In this document: in pieces, positions 16,443 to 24,717 of the stretch | Numbering within the stretch: the stretch's first letter is position 1 | Layout: each line of letters begins with the position of its first letter | Assembly (NCBI GenBank): GCA_043800975.1 | Contig: JAZDMK010000098.1 | Coordinates: forward strand, 1 to 35,930 | DNA length: 35,930 nt | Origin: JAZDMK01 sp043800975 | GTDB lineage: Bacteria; Bacteroidota; Bacteroidia; Bacteroidales; JAHJDW01 | Reading direction: 5' to 3' | Notes under the pieces: model-generated | What the model was told of the DNA's origin: nothing | The model's input: the letters and a program-made list of their open reading frames with translations, nothing else | The model's database searches: none | Made by a program: the position numbers and the translations under genes

Positions 16443-17222
16443 ATGCTTTCAAAAACACAAATATCGTGGGTTCGTTCGCTTCACAGAAAAAAAGAACGCG
16501 ACCAGCAAAATGTATTTATTGCTGAAGGAACCAAGACTGCAGAAGATGTAATTCTTTCAGATATTTCTATACATTCCATTTTTGCAACACAGGAATGGTT
16601 GGATAAGAATGAAAAACAGATTGAAAAACGCTGCAGTAAATGTTTTGTTGTTGATGAGAAGGAACTTGAACGCATCAGTTGTTTGACTGCGCCCAATCAG
16701 GTATTGATGGTTCTTGATAAAAAGATAAATTCACTTCCTGATCCATCAAAACTACAAGGTCTTACTTTATTGGTAGATGGAATTCAGGATCCGGGCAACT
16801 TAGGAACGATTATTCGCACAGCCGACTGGTTCGGGGTTGAAAATATTATTTGTTCTGAAACAACCGTAGAGCTTTGGAATCCCAAAGTGATACAGGCTAC
16901 GATGGGTTCGTTTCTTCGGGTAAATGTGTTTTATTCTGATAAAATCATCAATTGGATTTCTCAGGTTTCTGATAAAACAAATGTGTATGGTGCGATGATG
17001 CAAGGCAATGATCTTGGAAAGGAAAGCATGAACAGAAACGCAATTCTGGTTTTGGGAAGCGAAGCACAGGGTATTTCAAAAGAAATGCAGAATCATATAA
17101 CGCATCCTTTAACAATACCACTCTTTAAAAATGAAAGTAAGAACAATCCGGATTCTTTAAATGTCTCTATTGCTGCTTCCATTTTCATGTGGCATTATAA
17201 TCATGAAAAAAGCCGGGATTAA
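16443..17222 (+). CDS. SpoU/TrmH-family RNA 2'-O-methyltransferase
   Basis: This SPOUT-class enzyme uses S-adenosylmethionine to methylate a ribose in rRNA or tRNA. The product is 259 residues. The N-terminal part (1-95) resembles the substrate-binding domain of this family. The C-terminal trefoil-knot domain has motif 1 with Asn119 and Arg125 (DPGNLGTIIRTADWFG), motif 2 LVLGSEAQGIS (Ser206, Glu207), and motif 3 IPLFKN to DSLNVSIAASIF with Asn240. It looks closer to 23S rRNA RlmB-type enzymes than to tRNA TrmH, but the exact target cannot be told. It lies 70 bp after rplI, separated by that gene's terminator. Its last codons form part of the terminator it shares with the opposing gene. Confidence 0.92.
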   Translation: MLSKTQISWVRSLHRKKERDQQNVFIAEGTKTAEDVILSDISIHSIFATQEWLDKNEKQIEKRCSKCFVVDEKELERISCLTAPNQVLMVLDKKINSLPDPSKLQGLTLLVDGIQDPGNLGTIIRTADWFGVENIICSETTVELWNPKVIQATMGSFLRVNVFYSDKIINWISQVSDKTNVYGAMMQGNDLGKESMNRNAILVLGSEAQGISKEMQNHITHPLTIPLFKNESKNNPDSLNVSIAASIFMWHYNHEKSRD

Positions 17223-17231
17223 CCGGCTTTT
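17208..17231. terminator. Bidirectional terminator containing the methyltransferase stop codon
   Basis: AAAAGCCGG (17208-17216) pairs with CCGGCTTTT (17223-17231) around a 6-base loop that contains the TAA stop (17220-17222). The A-run and T-run allow it to work for both converging genes. Confidence 0.8.
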
Positions 17232-17256
17232 GAAAAGTACATATTTTTAATTCAAA

Positions 17257-18303
17257 TTATTTAGCATTCATTTGCTCTTTGAGTTTTTGCGCATCCATTT
17301 GGCGGTTCTCAAGGATGTTCATATAATATCTTGCTTTTTTATTGCCATATTGTGTATAGGCTTTTTTAGCCATTTCTACACCTTTCGCGAGATCGCCATC
17401 CATCTCCGCAGCCAGAGCCAGGTTGTAACATGCGCGGCCAGCGGCTTTGCGTTTGGGGTCGTTCAGACAACTTGTCCAGATTTTTGAAGCTTCTTCCCAT
17501 TTGTTAGCTCTCACAAAGCGTTTGGTCTGCTTCAGCTGATCATTTCCGCGGACATAATAACTGCGAGAAACGTAGATCCATGCCGGAGAAATGCGGAACC
17601 CGGTTTGCTCACCTGCAAAATAACCTGCGTCGATTGTTGCATTGCGGGGTTGGGGTAATTTTGAAAGGGCTTCTTTTTCAACAAGAGCGTCGGTGTTCCA
17701 CGAGCGTGTATCTACCAACACATCTTTAAAAATTACCTGTTTCTGTTTGGGGTCATAAATTCTCCAGCCAGCATTGATCTGCATATCCATTCTTGCGAAC
17801 CATTGTGTGTAGGGAATGTTCTGACCATTTTCTGATTTTGTTTTATTTTCAAATCGGGTAGAAACTCTTTTGTCAGAGTCAAAAGTTTCAAGCGAAAGCA
17901 ATGCATCGCAACCATTATCCTTGCATATTTTTTCAACGGTAGTCCAGTCTAAAGGCATAGGAAATTCAGCTGTTCCTGTACCACGAAGATCAATATTGAC
18001 GGGCTCAACAGCTTTCAGTCTAGGTGAATTCACCATGAAATTCAGCATGCCATCGATGCATTTCTTTGAAGCTTCCCTGTCAACAAACAATCCTTCGCCC
18101 GAAAAAACACCTTCGATAATATTGTTCACTTTTTCTTCTTTGCTTGGCAGGCTGCGGTTGATAACAGCTACTTTTTGTACATATGAAGGAAGTGTTATCT
18201 GTGCAGGTTTTAGTACCTGCAAGGAGACGCTTGAAGTGGCACATGCACCGAAAATAAAGCATGTCAGGGTTGCCATGCCCCAAAAAGAAATGTTGTTTTT
18301 CAT
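17257..18303 (-). CDS. Outer-envelope lipoprotein with TPR-like C-terminus (DUF6340-like)
   Basis: The product is 348 residues from the ATG at 18303, chosen because it gives a compact lipoprotein signal peptide ending IFGAC with lipidated Cys21. A further ATG 12 bases upstream is possible. The body resembles a Bacteroidota-specific lipoprotein family that I would place in DUF6340: an N-terminal VQKVAVINRS strand, a DGMLNFMVNSPRL segment, and a C-terminal helical TPR-like part (about 260-345) with ANKWEEASKIW and ACYNLALAAEMDGDL. The role is unknown; such proteins may be scaffolds in the envelope. It converges with the methyltransferase gene and diverges from the lipoprotein gene at 18431. Confidence 0.82.
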   Translation of the reverse strand: MKNNISFWGMATLTCFIFGACATSSVSLQVLKPAQITLPSYVQKVAVINRSLPSKEEKVNNIIEGVFSGEGLFVDREASKKCIDGMLNFMVNSPRLKAVEPVNIDLRGTGTAEFPMPLDWTTVEKICKDNGCDALLSLETFDSDKRVSTRFENKTKSENGQNIPYTQWFARMDMQINAGWRIYDPKQKQVIFKDVLVDTRSWNTDALVEKEALSKLPQPRNATIDAGYFAGEQTGFRISPAWIYVSRSYYVRGNDQLKQTKRFVRANKWEEASKIWTSCLNDPKRKAAGRACYNLALAAEMDGDLAKGVEMAKKAYTQYGNKKARYYMNILENRQMDAQKLKEQMNAK

Positions 18304-18339
18304 AAATAATTTCATAATGTATGAGAGGAAAATTGTACA

Positions 18340-18347
18340 CAAAAATA
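18340..18347 (-). promoter_or_regulatory. -7 promoter box for the DUF6340-like lipoprotein gene
   Basis: TATTTTTG on the minus strand fits TAnnTTTG, 36 bases before the chosen ATG. No -33 TTTG is evident at normal spacing. Confidence 0.35.
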
Positions 18348-18399
18348 CTGCATTTAGATGAATATGTAAAACCTTTATGTTTTCAATTTAAAAAGTTTG

Positions 18400-18407
18400 T
18401 ATATTTG
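18400..18407 (+). promoter_or_regulatory. -7 promoter box for the lipoprotein-plug gene pair
   Basis: TATATTTG fits TAnnTTTG and ends 23 bases before the ATG at 18431. The -33 region is T-rich but has no exact TTTG. Confidence 0.4.
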
Positions 18408-18430
18408 GGTTCTAAACTAATGCCTTAGCC

Positions 18431-19078
18431 ATGAAAAAAGCATTCATTCTCTCTGCTTTTGTTTCCTTAGCTTTCCTTACTATTTATTCCTGCAAGGATA
18501 AAGAAAGCGAACCCGTTGTACCCGAAGGAACCTACAGGTTTCAGGGTATTGTCAACAATATTGAAAAGGACCTGATCAACAAAACCAACGGATATGAAAT
18601 TATTTATACGGGAACAGGATGTGAGACAGGTACGGGTACATGGTCAACTGCTGCAAGTGGACTCAGCCAGGAATCAGCCAATTTCAATATTGCTTCGCAT
18701 GAAGCCATATTAGTTATTTTCCGCAATTGGTACAATCCGGGATCTTACAACTCCGATTCATTATTCCATGCGATATTCAATCTTAATTCAGTTACCTATT
18801 ACCAAATGATAAACGGACAGGATACAAATTCTGTGAAAGGAATTGAAGTACGTTGGACCGATGGAATGGGTGAAGTGTGGTCTTCAAAATATGGCGGACA
18901 GTCGGGTGCTTCTTTCTCAATCACAGAGTCCAAACAAAAAGTAGGTTCAAATGGTGAAGATGCTCAGGAAATTTATGCAACATTTAACTGCACTGTCTAC
19001 AAGGTTACGGATCCTTCCAAATCGATAGTGCTTTCTGCATGCACAATTCGAACGGACTTTCACCGGGCTTGTTATTAA
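18431..19078 (+). CDS. Lipoprotein of unknown function
   Basis: The product is 215 residues with a lipoprotein signal peptide and Cys21 in TIYSC. The residues after Cys are charged (KDKESEP), which resembles surface-export signals described for Bacteroidota lipoproteins, so it may face outward; this is inference. The rest is beta-rich with paired Cys (TGTGCETGTG early, NCTVY and SACTIR late). I do not recognise a family. It lies 27 bp upstream of the T9SS plug gene and is probably co-transcribed with it, which makes an envelope role plausible. Confidence 0.75.
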   Translation: MKKAFILSAFVSLAFLTIYSCKDKESEPVVPEGTYRFQGIVNNIEKDLINKTNGYEIIYTGTGCETGTGTWSTAASGLSQESANFNIASHEAILVIFRNWYNPGSYNSDSLFHAIFNLNSVTYYQMINGQDTNSVKGIEVRWTDGMGEVWSSKYGGQSGASFSITESKQKVGSNGEDAQEIYATFNCTVYKVTDPSKSIVLSACTIRTDFHRACY

Positions 19079-19105
19079 ACTTACACCCGGTAAAGATTTT
19101 GTGAT

Positions 19106-20437
19106 GTGGCGCGTTTTCTGACTTTATTACTTCTGTTCATTTTTATTTCTTCCGGCTCCATTTATGCGCAGAAGAAAAAGAAAAATGATACTACCAAAAA
19201 AGCTTCCGCAGATTATTACGAACAAAATTTTTTGAGGTACAACGATTATGTTTATAAAAACAATATTCGTTCTGTACGATTGCATAAGGTTGGCTGGGTA
19301 ACTGCAGCGCCCATTCTTGAAATGGGAAGCGACTTAAAAATTCTTCTCAGTTTCGATGATTTAGATGCAGATCATAAAACCTTTGCATATACAGTCGTTC
19401 ATTGTGATGCACAATGGCAGCCTTCCGATCTGATGCAATCGGAATACATTGATGGCTTTCCTGAAAACTACATTAGTTATTATGCATTTTCTTTTAATAC
19501 AATTCAGCGGTATTCACATTATGAATTGCAGCTTCCCAATGAGAATATGAAACTGACACGCTCGGGAAATTATCTGCTTAAAGTTTATGCAGAGGGCAAT
19601 CCCGATGATGTAATATTGACACGCAGATTTGTTGTGCTTGAATCCAGTCTGTCGATACAGGCGGGTGTTCGAAAATCAGCTTCCCTCAAAGAAAGAGAAG
19701 CAGCACAAGAGGTATATTTTACAATTAACACAGGAAAATTTTCAATTGCAGATCCCTACTCCGATTTAAAAATTGTTGTTCTTAAAAACTGGCGCTGGGA
19801 TAATGCTTTTACAACAGCTGGTCCCAAGATGATTCGTGGTAGTGAACTGGTGTATGATTTTCCCGGTGATATAATTTTTCCGGGAGGAAATGAATACCGA
19901 TATTTTGATACACGAACTTTGAAAATTAAAACCCAGCGAGTTCAGTCCTATACTATCGATTCATCAAAGCTTTATACTGTTAATTTGTATTGCGAAGAAA
20001 AACGTTCGAAAAACTATTACACATTTAATGATATTAATGGAAACTATTCGATCGATAACCTGGATGGCTTTCGCGACGACAATCTGGATGCAGAATACAA
20101 CTGGGTATCTTTTTGCCTGAGATCGGAAGAACCTGTGGATTCTGGTGGTGTATACGTGTTCGGAGGATTTACAGACTGGGAATGCCGCCCGGAAGGAAAG
20201 ATGAAATACAATCAGGCAACAGGAACCTATGATGCAAAAATATTTTTGAAGCAAGGCTATTACAATTATTCATATGCACTTTTGGAAAACCGGAAAAAAG
20301 AACCACTTGAAACGCCCTTTGAAGGTTCGTTTAATGAAACAGAAAATGAATATACGATTCTTGTTTATTACCGTGCTCCGGGAACGATATATGATAAGCT
20401 GATTGGCCTGGTCAGTGTGAATTCTATGAAATTCTGA
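19106..20437 (+). CDS. Type IX secretion system plug protein (DUF5103 family)
   Basis: The product is 443 residues with a Sec signal peptide (residues 1-21, ending IYAQ). The sequence fits the DUF5103/T9SS plug family: NNIRSVRLHKVGW near residue 53, LLSFDDLDADHKTFAYTVVHCDAQWQPSDL, YAFSFNTIQRYSHYELQLPNE, FVFG-type strands such as VYVFGGFTDW, and a C-terminal Ig-like part. In Flavobacterium the plug closes the periplasmic end of the SprA translocon pore when it is not engaged with PorV and cargo. The start is GTG at 19106: the frame is closed by TAA at 19091, and the nearby ATG at 19104 is out of frame. The gene ends 6 bp from the opposing membrane-protein gene. Confidence 0.88.
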   Translation: MARFLTLLLLFIFISSGSIYAQKKKKNDTTKKASADYYEQNFLRYNDYVYKNNIRSVRLHKVGWVTAAPILEMGSDLKILLSFDDLDADHKTFAYTVVHCDAQWQPSDLMQSEYIDGFPENYISYYAFSFNTIQRYSHYELQLPNENMKLTRSGNYLLKVYAEGNPDDVILTRRFVVLESSLSIQAGVRKSASLKEREAAQEVYFTINTGKFSIADPYSDLKIVVLKNWRWDNAFTTAGPKMIRGSELVYDFPGDIIFPGGNEYRYFDTRTLKIKTQRVQSYTIDSSKLYTVNLYCEEKRSKNYYTFNDINGNYSIDNLDGFRDDNLDAEYNWVSFCLRSEEPVDSGGVYVFGGFTDWECRPEGKMKYNQATGTYDAKIFLKQGYYNYSYALLENRKKEPLETPFEGSFNETENEYTILVYYRAPGTIYDKLIGLVSVNSMKF

Positions 20438-20443
20438 TAAAAA

Positions 20444-21286
20444 TTAAAACTTGATCCCCTTGCTCATCAGGAAATGGGATACCACGTATAATAAGATCAG
20501 AATAAGAAAATATTGATATTTAAGATTTTTTATCTGGGGATGGCGATAGAGCTTAATAGAAGCATTACTGCTGGCGGCAGCAAAAAAATAAGTAACAGTA
20601 AGGGTGAAGCCATTCACAAGTAAAACAGCAGATACAAAAAGGCTGGTCTCTGGCAGAAAAAACAAAAATGCCACAACTGAACCTACAAGCCATGGTATTA
20701 AAGCAACCTGCTGAATAAATTCCCGCCTGCGTTCAATTTGCCTCATGTAGAAAGATGTGTTTGATAATTGTAAAAATGAACGGGTGCACATGAGACCTAA
20801 AAACACAATGCCTACAAAAGCCAGAATCATCGTGGTAAAGCGGAAGTAAATGTCGCCACCAAGCATGCTTATGATTACTCCGAAATAATTATCAGAGAAG
20901 AAAATAACCAATGCAATTTGACTCAGAAAAAGCAAATAACCGTGTAATCCCATCCATTGAAAAAGAAGTTTTAAAAGCCCGGGACTGCTGCGAAGAAAGA
21001 AAGAAATTCGGAAACAAACAAAGCCAATTACTAAATCGGCCAGGATGCCAGATGAGTTTACAAAGATAGTGGTGGAAATATTTTGAACCTGTTTATTGGT
21101 CAGTATGACATTGCTGAAATATAATACGGGATCAAAATGAAAAATTGCTGCCGCGATTGTTAATGCAACATTTTGTAGAAAATAAACAAGCACAAAGGAC
21201 AATACAAACAATACAGTAGAATGTATAGTCCTGTTCAGGATTACTTGGCTGCTCTCTTTGCTTTGTCCGATAATTTCTGTTGACAT
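20444..21286 (-). CDS. Polytopic membrane protein of unknown function
   Basis: The product is 280 residues from the ATG at 21286; an in-frame TTG at 21307 overlaps the -7 box and is not used here. I count six or seven hydrophobic segments, for example VLFVLSFVLVYFLQNVALTI, YLLFLSQIALVIFF, MILAFVGIVFLGLMC, VGSVVAFLFFL and a final FLILILLYVVSHFL. The overall look is Yip1/YIP1-like, but no family motif is clear. It ends 6 bp from the plug gene in a tail-to-tail arrangement without a visible terminator and is divergent from mfd. Confidence 0.75.
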   Translation of the reverse strand: MSTEIIGQSKESSQVILNRTIHSTVLFVLSFVLVYFLQNVALTIAAAIFHFDPVLYFSNVILTNKQVQNISTTIFVNSSGILADLVIGFVCFRISFFLRSSPGLLKLLFQWMGLHGYLLFLSQIALVIFFSDNYFGVIISMLGGDIYFRFTTMILAFVGIVFLGLMCTRSFLQLSNTSFYMRQIERRREFIQQVALIPWLVGSVVAFLFFLPETSLFVSAVLLVNGFTLTVTYFFAAASSNASIKLYRHPQIKNLKYQYFLILILLYVVSHFLMSKGIKF

Positions 21287-21304
21287 CGATTTCGAAATGA
21301 TGAG

Positions 21305-21312
21305 CAAACTTA
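21305..21312 (-). promoter_or_regulatory. -7 promoter box for the membrane-protein gene
   Basis: TAAGTTTG on the minus strand fits TAnnTTTG and ends 18 bases before the ATG at 21286. No -33 box is evident. Confidence 0.4.
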
Positions 21313-21338
21313 CATTATTTTCACTTTATAAAAAATTA

Positions 21339-21365
21339 TTTGCACATTGTTTTGACGTACTTTTG
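21339..21365 (+). promoter_or_regulatory. Promoter for mfd
   Basis: TTTG (21339-21342) and TACTTTTG (21358-21365) match the Bacteroidota consensus, but the 15-base spacer is short. The mfd ATG follows after 13 bases, so the transcript would be nearly leaderless. Confidence 0.5.
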
Positions 21366-21378
21366 TCAACTTCATTCA

Positions 21379-24300
21379 ATGAACTATTCGGAACTCATCG
21401 ATCGGTATCAGAAATCACCCGCAGTGTGCAGGGTGATCGATTTTTTATCTTCTGAAAGCGGCCTGATTGAGATTCGCGGCTTCTGTGGCTCCATGCCAGC
21501 TGTATTTGCAGCATCTGTATTTCAGAAAACCAAAGGCAGGCAAATATTTATTCTGCCTGATAAAGAAGTTGCATCCTATTTTTATACAGATCTGAATAAT
21601 CTTATTTCAAAACTTTTTACCCAACAGTTTGCTGAAGGACATGTTCACTTTTTTCCGGATCCTTATGAACAGCGTATTGAGAACGGTTTGTCGGCTGATA
21701 AAATGCAGCAGCGGGTTTCAATTCTTAATCTTTTGTCAAATGCTGCAAATGGCATGTTAATCGTTACTTATCCCGAAGCATTGGTCATGCAGGTGTCGAA
21801 GCAGGAATCTGTTTCAAAACATACATTCAGTTTAAAAGTAGGAGAAAAAACAGATTCCGAGTTTCTTTCTGAATTTCTTTCCGAATATGAATTTCAAAGA
21901 ACTGAATTTGTATTTTCGCCCGGACAGTTTGCAACACGCGGTGGTATTACAGATGTGTTTTCTTATGCCTATGACTATCCCATCCGCATCGAATTTTCAG
22001 GGGATGAGATTTGTTCACTAAGGACTTTTGATCCCGTTACACAGCTTTCTGTGGAAAAGCTCGATCGTGCATCGCTGCTTCCTGATCTTTCCCATTTCAG
22101 CAGCCAGGAATCACTTGAAGATTTCTTTTCATTTGTTCCAAAGCCGGCAACAATATGGATTAAAAATCCGGAAGCATTCGAAATGCATCTGCAGACCGCC
22201 GTTTCAGAACAAAATGAAATTGTTCTGGAAGATGAAAAAATGATTCCCGCAGATATTTCAACGATGCTTCATTCCATGAATGCACTTCACAGAATTGAAT
22301 TCGGAACGGTTCGTCCCGGAAACAGTGATCTTGTTATTGTGTTGCAATCATCGCCCCAGCCGCCCTTTCAGAAAAACTTCACGCTGCTTTCAGAAAAATT
22401 ATACGACAATCAAACCAAAGGTTATACGTCGTTAATCAGTTCGGATAATTCAAAACAATTTGAAAGGCTATACGAAATATTTGATGATCTGCATCAGAGT
22501 AAAACTATTCCAAGAATTCAGTATTTCCCTCTGCTTCTCAGCTTACATGAAGGTTTTACCGATCACGACCTGAAAATTTCGTGGTTCACCGATCATCAGA
22601 TTTTTGACCGTCACCACCGCCATCATCTGAAAACTGCACTGCCGAGAAACGAAACACTCACCCTGAAAGAGCTGACCAGCCTGAAACCCGGCGACTACAT
22701 CACGCATATCGATCACGGAATTGGTCGCTTTGCCGGTCTTGAAAAAGTGGAGGTGAACGGGAAATTTCAGGAAGCAATCAGGCTTATGTATAAAGACAAC
22801 GATTTGCTTTATATAAATATTCAATCCCTTCACAGAATTAGCAAATATGTTGGTAAGGATGGCGTGGTGCCCAAGTTGCACAGGCTTGGTGGCAATGCCT
22901 GGGTGAACCTCAAAGAGAAAACAAAACGCAGGGTTAAGGAAATTGCAATCGATCTGATAAAGCTTTATGCAGAAAGAAAATCACAGGAAGGGTTTTCATT
23001 TTCTCCGGACAACTATATGCAAACAGAACTCGAGGCTTCCTTTATTTATGAAGATACACCCGATCAGCTGAAGTCAACAAATGATGTGAAGCGAGATATG
23101 GAATCTCCCTTTGCCATGGATCGTTTGGTATGCGGGGATGTTGGTTTTGGAAAAACCGAAATTGCAATACGTGCTGCATTCAAGGCTGTGTGCGACAGTA
23201 AGCAGGTTGCGATTCTTGTTCCAACAACATTACTGGCACTGCAGCATTATAAAACATTCCGCGAACGCTTAAAAGATTTTCCCTGCTCAGTTGATTACGT
23301 CAGTCGCTTTCGCTCTGCTGCCAATCAAAAAAGGATATTTAAAGATCTTTCGGAAGGCAAACTCGATATTATCATTGGTACACATAAGCTGATCGGAAAG
23401 GAGATTGAATTTAAAAACCTGGGATTGCTTGTCATTGATGAGGAACAGAAATTTGGTGTGGCTGCCAAAGAAAAAATAAAGTCGATGAAAGTCGACGTGG
23501 ATACACTTACACTCACTGCCACACCTATTCCACGCACACTTCAGTTTTCGATGATGGGTGCCCGCGATTTATCAATCATCGCAACTGCGCCACCCAACCG
23601 CTTTCCCATTCATACTGAAGTACATCCCTTCAATCCGGAAATTATTCAGAGAGCAATAAAAGATGAAGTATCGCGCGATGGACAGGTCTTCTTTATTCAC
23701 AACCGTGTTCAGAATATTGAAGAAATTGCTGGAATGATTCGATCTCTGTGTCCCGGCGTGCGCGTGGGTGTTGGGCATGGGCAAATGGAAGGACATGAGC
23801 TGGAAAAAATAATGATTGATTTTATCGATGGCGAGTATGATGTACTTGTTTCTACAACCATTGTTGAATCAGGGCTGGATATTCCCAATGCCAATACAAT
23901 CATCATCCATGAAGCTCACATGTATGGTTTGAGTGATCTGCATCAGATGCGCGGCAGGGTAGGGCGTTCGAATAAAAAAGCCTATTGTTATCTGATTGCA
24001 CCCCCGTGGAATGTGCTTACATCCGAAGCGCGACGAAGGCTGCAGGCCATTGAAGAATTCTCCGATTTGGGCAGCGGGTTTAATATTGCCATGCGCGATC
24101 TCGATATTCGTGGTGCAGGAAACCTTCTTGGTGCAGAGCAAAGCGGCTTTATCAATGAAATGGGGTATGAAACCTATTTGAAAATTCTGGATGAAGCTAT
24201 CATGGAATTAAAGGAGGAATCTTTTGATGGACAGCTGACAGGGAAAGACAAAGATGATTTTTATGTTCGCGATTGTATGATTGAAACCGATCTGGAAATT

Positions 24301-24717
24301 CTGATTCCGGATGATTATGTGAGTGATATCACAGAAAGGTTATCTCTTTATAAAGAGCTTGATAATATTGACACAACGGAAGGCATTGAGCGATTCTGTG
24401 AAAGTATGAAGGATCGCTTTGGTCCCATTCCACGGCAAACAATTGAATTAACTGAAGTTGTTTTGTTACGTAAAAAGGCAAGAAGCCTTGGCTTTGCAAA
24501 ACTGGTTTTAAAAAACAATAAACTGATAGGATACTTTATTCCCAATGAAGATTCAGTTTATTTTCAGACTCCCGCATTCACTTCTATCTTGGAATTTGCA
24601 AAAGAGAATCCTGCTGTGTGCCGCATGAATCAGTCAGGACAGAAGCTTACAATTTCTGTAAGTTATGTACGCGATATTAAAAGTGCCATGTCGTTTTTAC
24701 AAAAAATACAGATATGA
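21379..24717 (+). CDS. mfd: Transcription-repair coupling factor Mfd
   Basis: Mfd is an ATP-driven DNA translocase that removes RNA polymerase stalled at lesions and recruits UvrA. The product is 1,112 residues, the normal length. The N-terminal UvrB-like region (about 1-330) is followed by the CarD-like RNA-polymerase-interacting domain (435-500; KPGDYITHIDHGIGRF). Helicase motifs follow: Walker A GDVGFGKT (586-593), Walker B-type DEEQ (687-690) followed by KFGV, TATPIPRTLQ, a SGLDIPNANTIII segment, and QMRGRVGRS. The C-terminal domain (about 960-1100) is present, so the protein looks intact. The ATG at 21379 was chosen over an upstream in-frame TTG because a promoter box lies between them. 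The stop overlaps the next gene's ATG by 4 bases (ATGA). Confidence 0.97.
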   Translation: MNYSELIDRYQKSPAVCRVIDFLSSESGLIEIRGFCGSMPAVFAASVFQKTKGRQIFILPDKEVASYFYTDLNNLISKLFTQQFAEGHVHFFPDPYEQRIENGLSADKMQQRVSILNLLSNAANGMLIVTYPEALVMQVSKQESVSKHTFSLKVGEKTDSEFLSEFLSEYEFQRTEFVFSPGQFATRGGITDVFSYAYDYPIRIEFSGDEICSLRTFDPVTQLSVEKLDRASLLPDLSHFSSQESLEDFFSFVPKPATIWIKNPEAFEMHLQTAVSEQNEIVLEDEKMIPADISTMLHSMNALHRIEFGTVRPGNSDLVIVLQSSPQPPFQKNFTLLSEKLYDNQTKGYTSLISSDNSKQFERLYEIFDDLHQSKTIPRIQYFPLLLSLHEGFTDHDLKISWFTDHQIFDRHHRHHLKTALPRNETLTLKELTSLKPGDYITHIDHGIGRFAGLEKVEVNGKFQEAIRLMYKDNDLLYINIQSLHRISKYVGKDGVVPKLHRLGGNAWVNLKEKTKRRVKEIAIDLIKLYAERKSQEGFSFSPDNYMQTELEASFIYEDTPDQLKSTNDVKRDMESPFAMDRLVCGDVGFGKTEIAIRAAFKAVCDSKQVAILVPTTLLALQHYKTFRERLKDFPCSVDYVSRFRSAANQKRIFKDLSEGKLDIIIGTHKLIGKEIEFKNLGLLVIDEEQKFGVAAKEKIKSMKVDVDTLTLTATPIPRTLQFSMMGARDLSIIATAPPNRFPIHTEVHPFNPEIIQRAIKDEVSRDGQVFFIHNRVQNIEEIAGMIRSLCPGVRVGVGHGQMEGHELEKIMIDFIDGEYDVLVSTTIVESGLDIPNANTIIIHEAHMYGLSDLHQMRGRVGRSNKKAYCYLIAPPWNVLTSEARRRLQAIEEFSDLGSGFNIAMRDLDIRGAGNLLGAEQSGFINEMGYETYLKILDEAIMELKEESFDGQLTGKDKDDFYVRDCMIETDLEILIPDDYVSDITERLSLYKELDNIDTTEGIERFCESMKDRFGPIPRQTIELTEVVLLRKKARSLGFAKLVLKNNKLIGYFIPNEDSVYFQTPAFTSILEFAKENPAVCRMNQSGQKLTISVSYVRDIKSAMSFLQKIQI

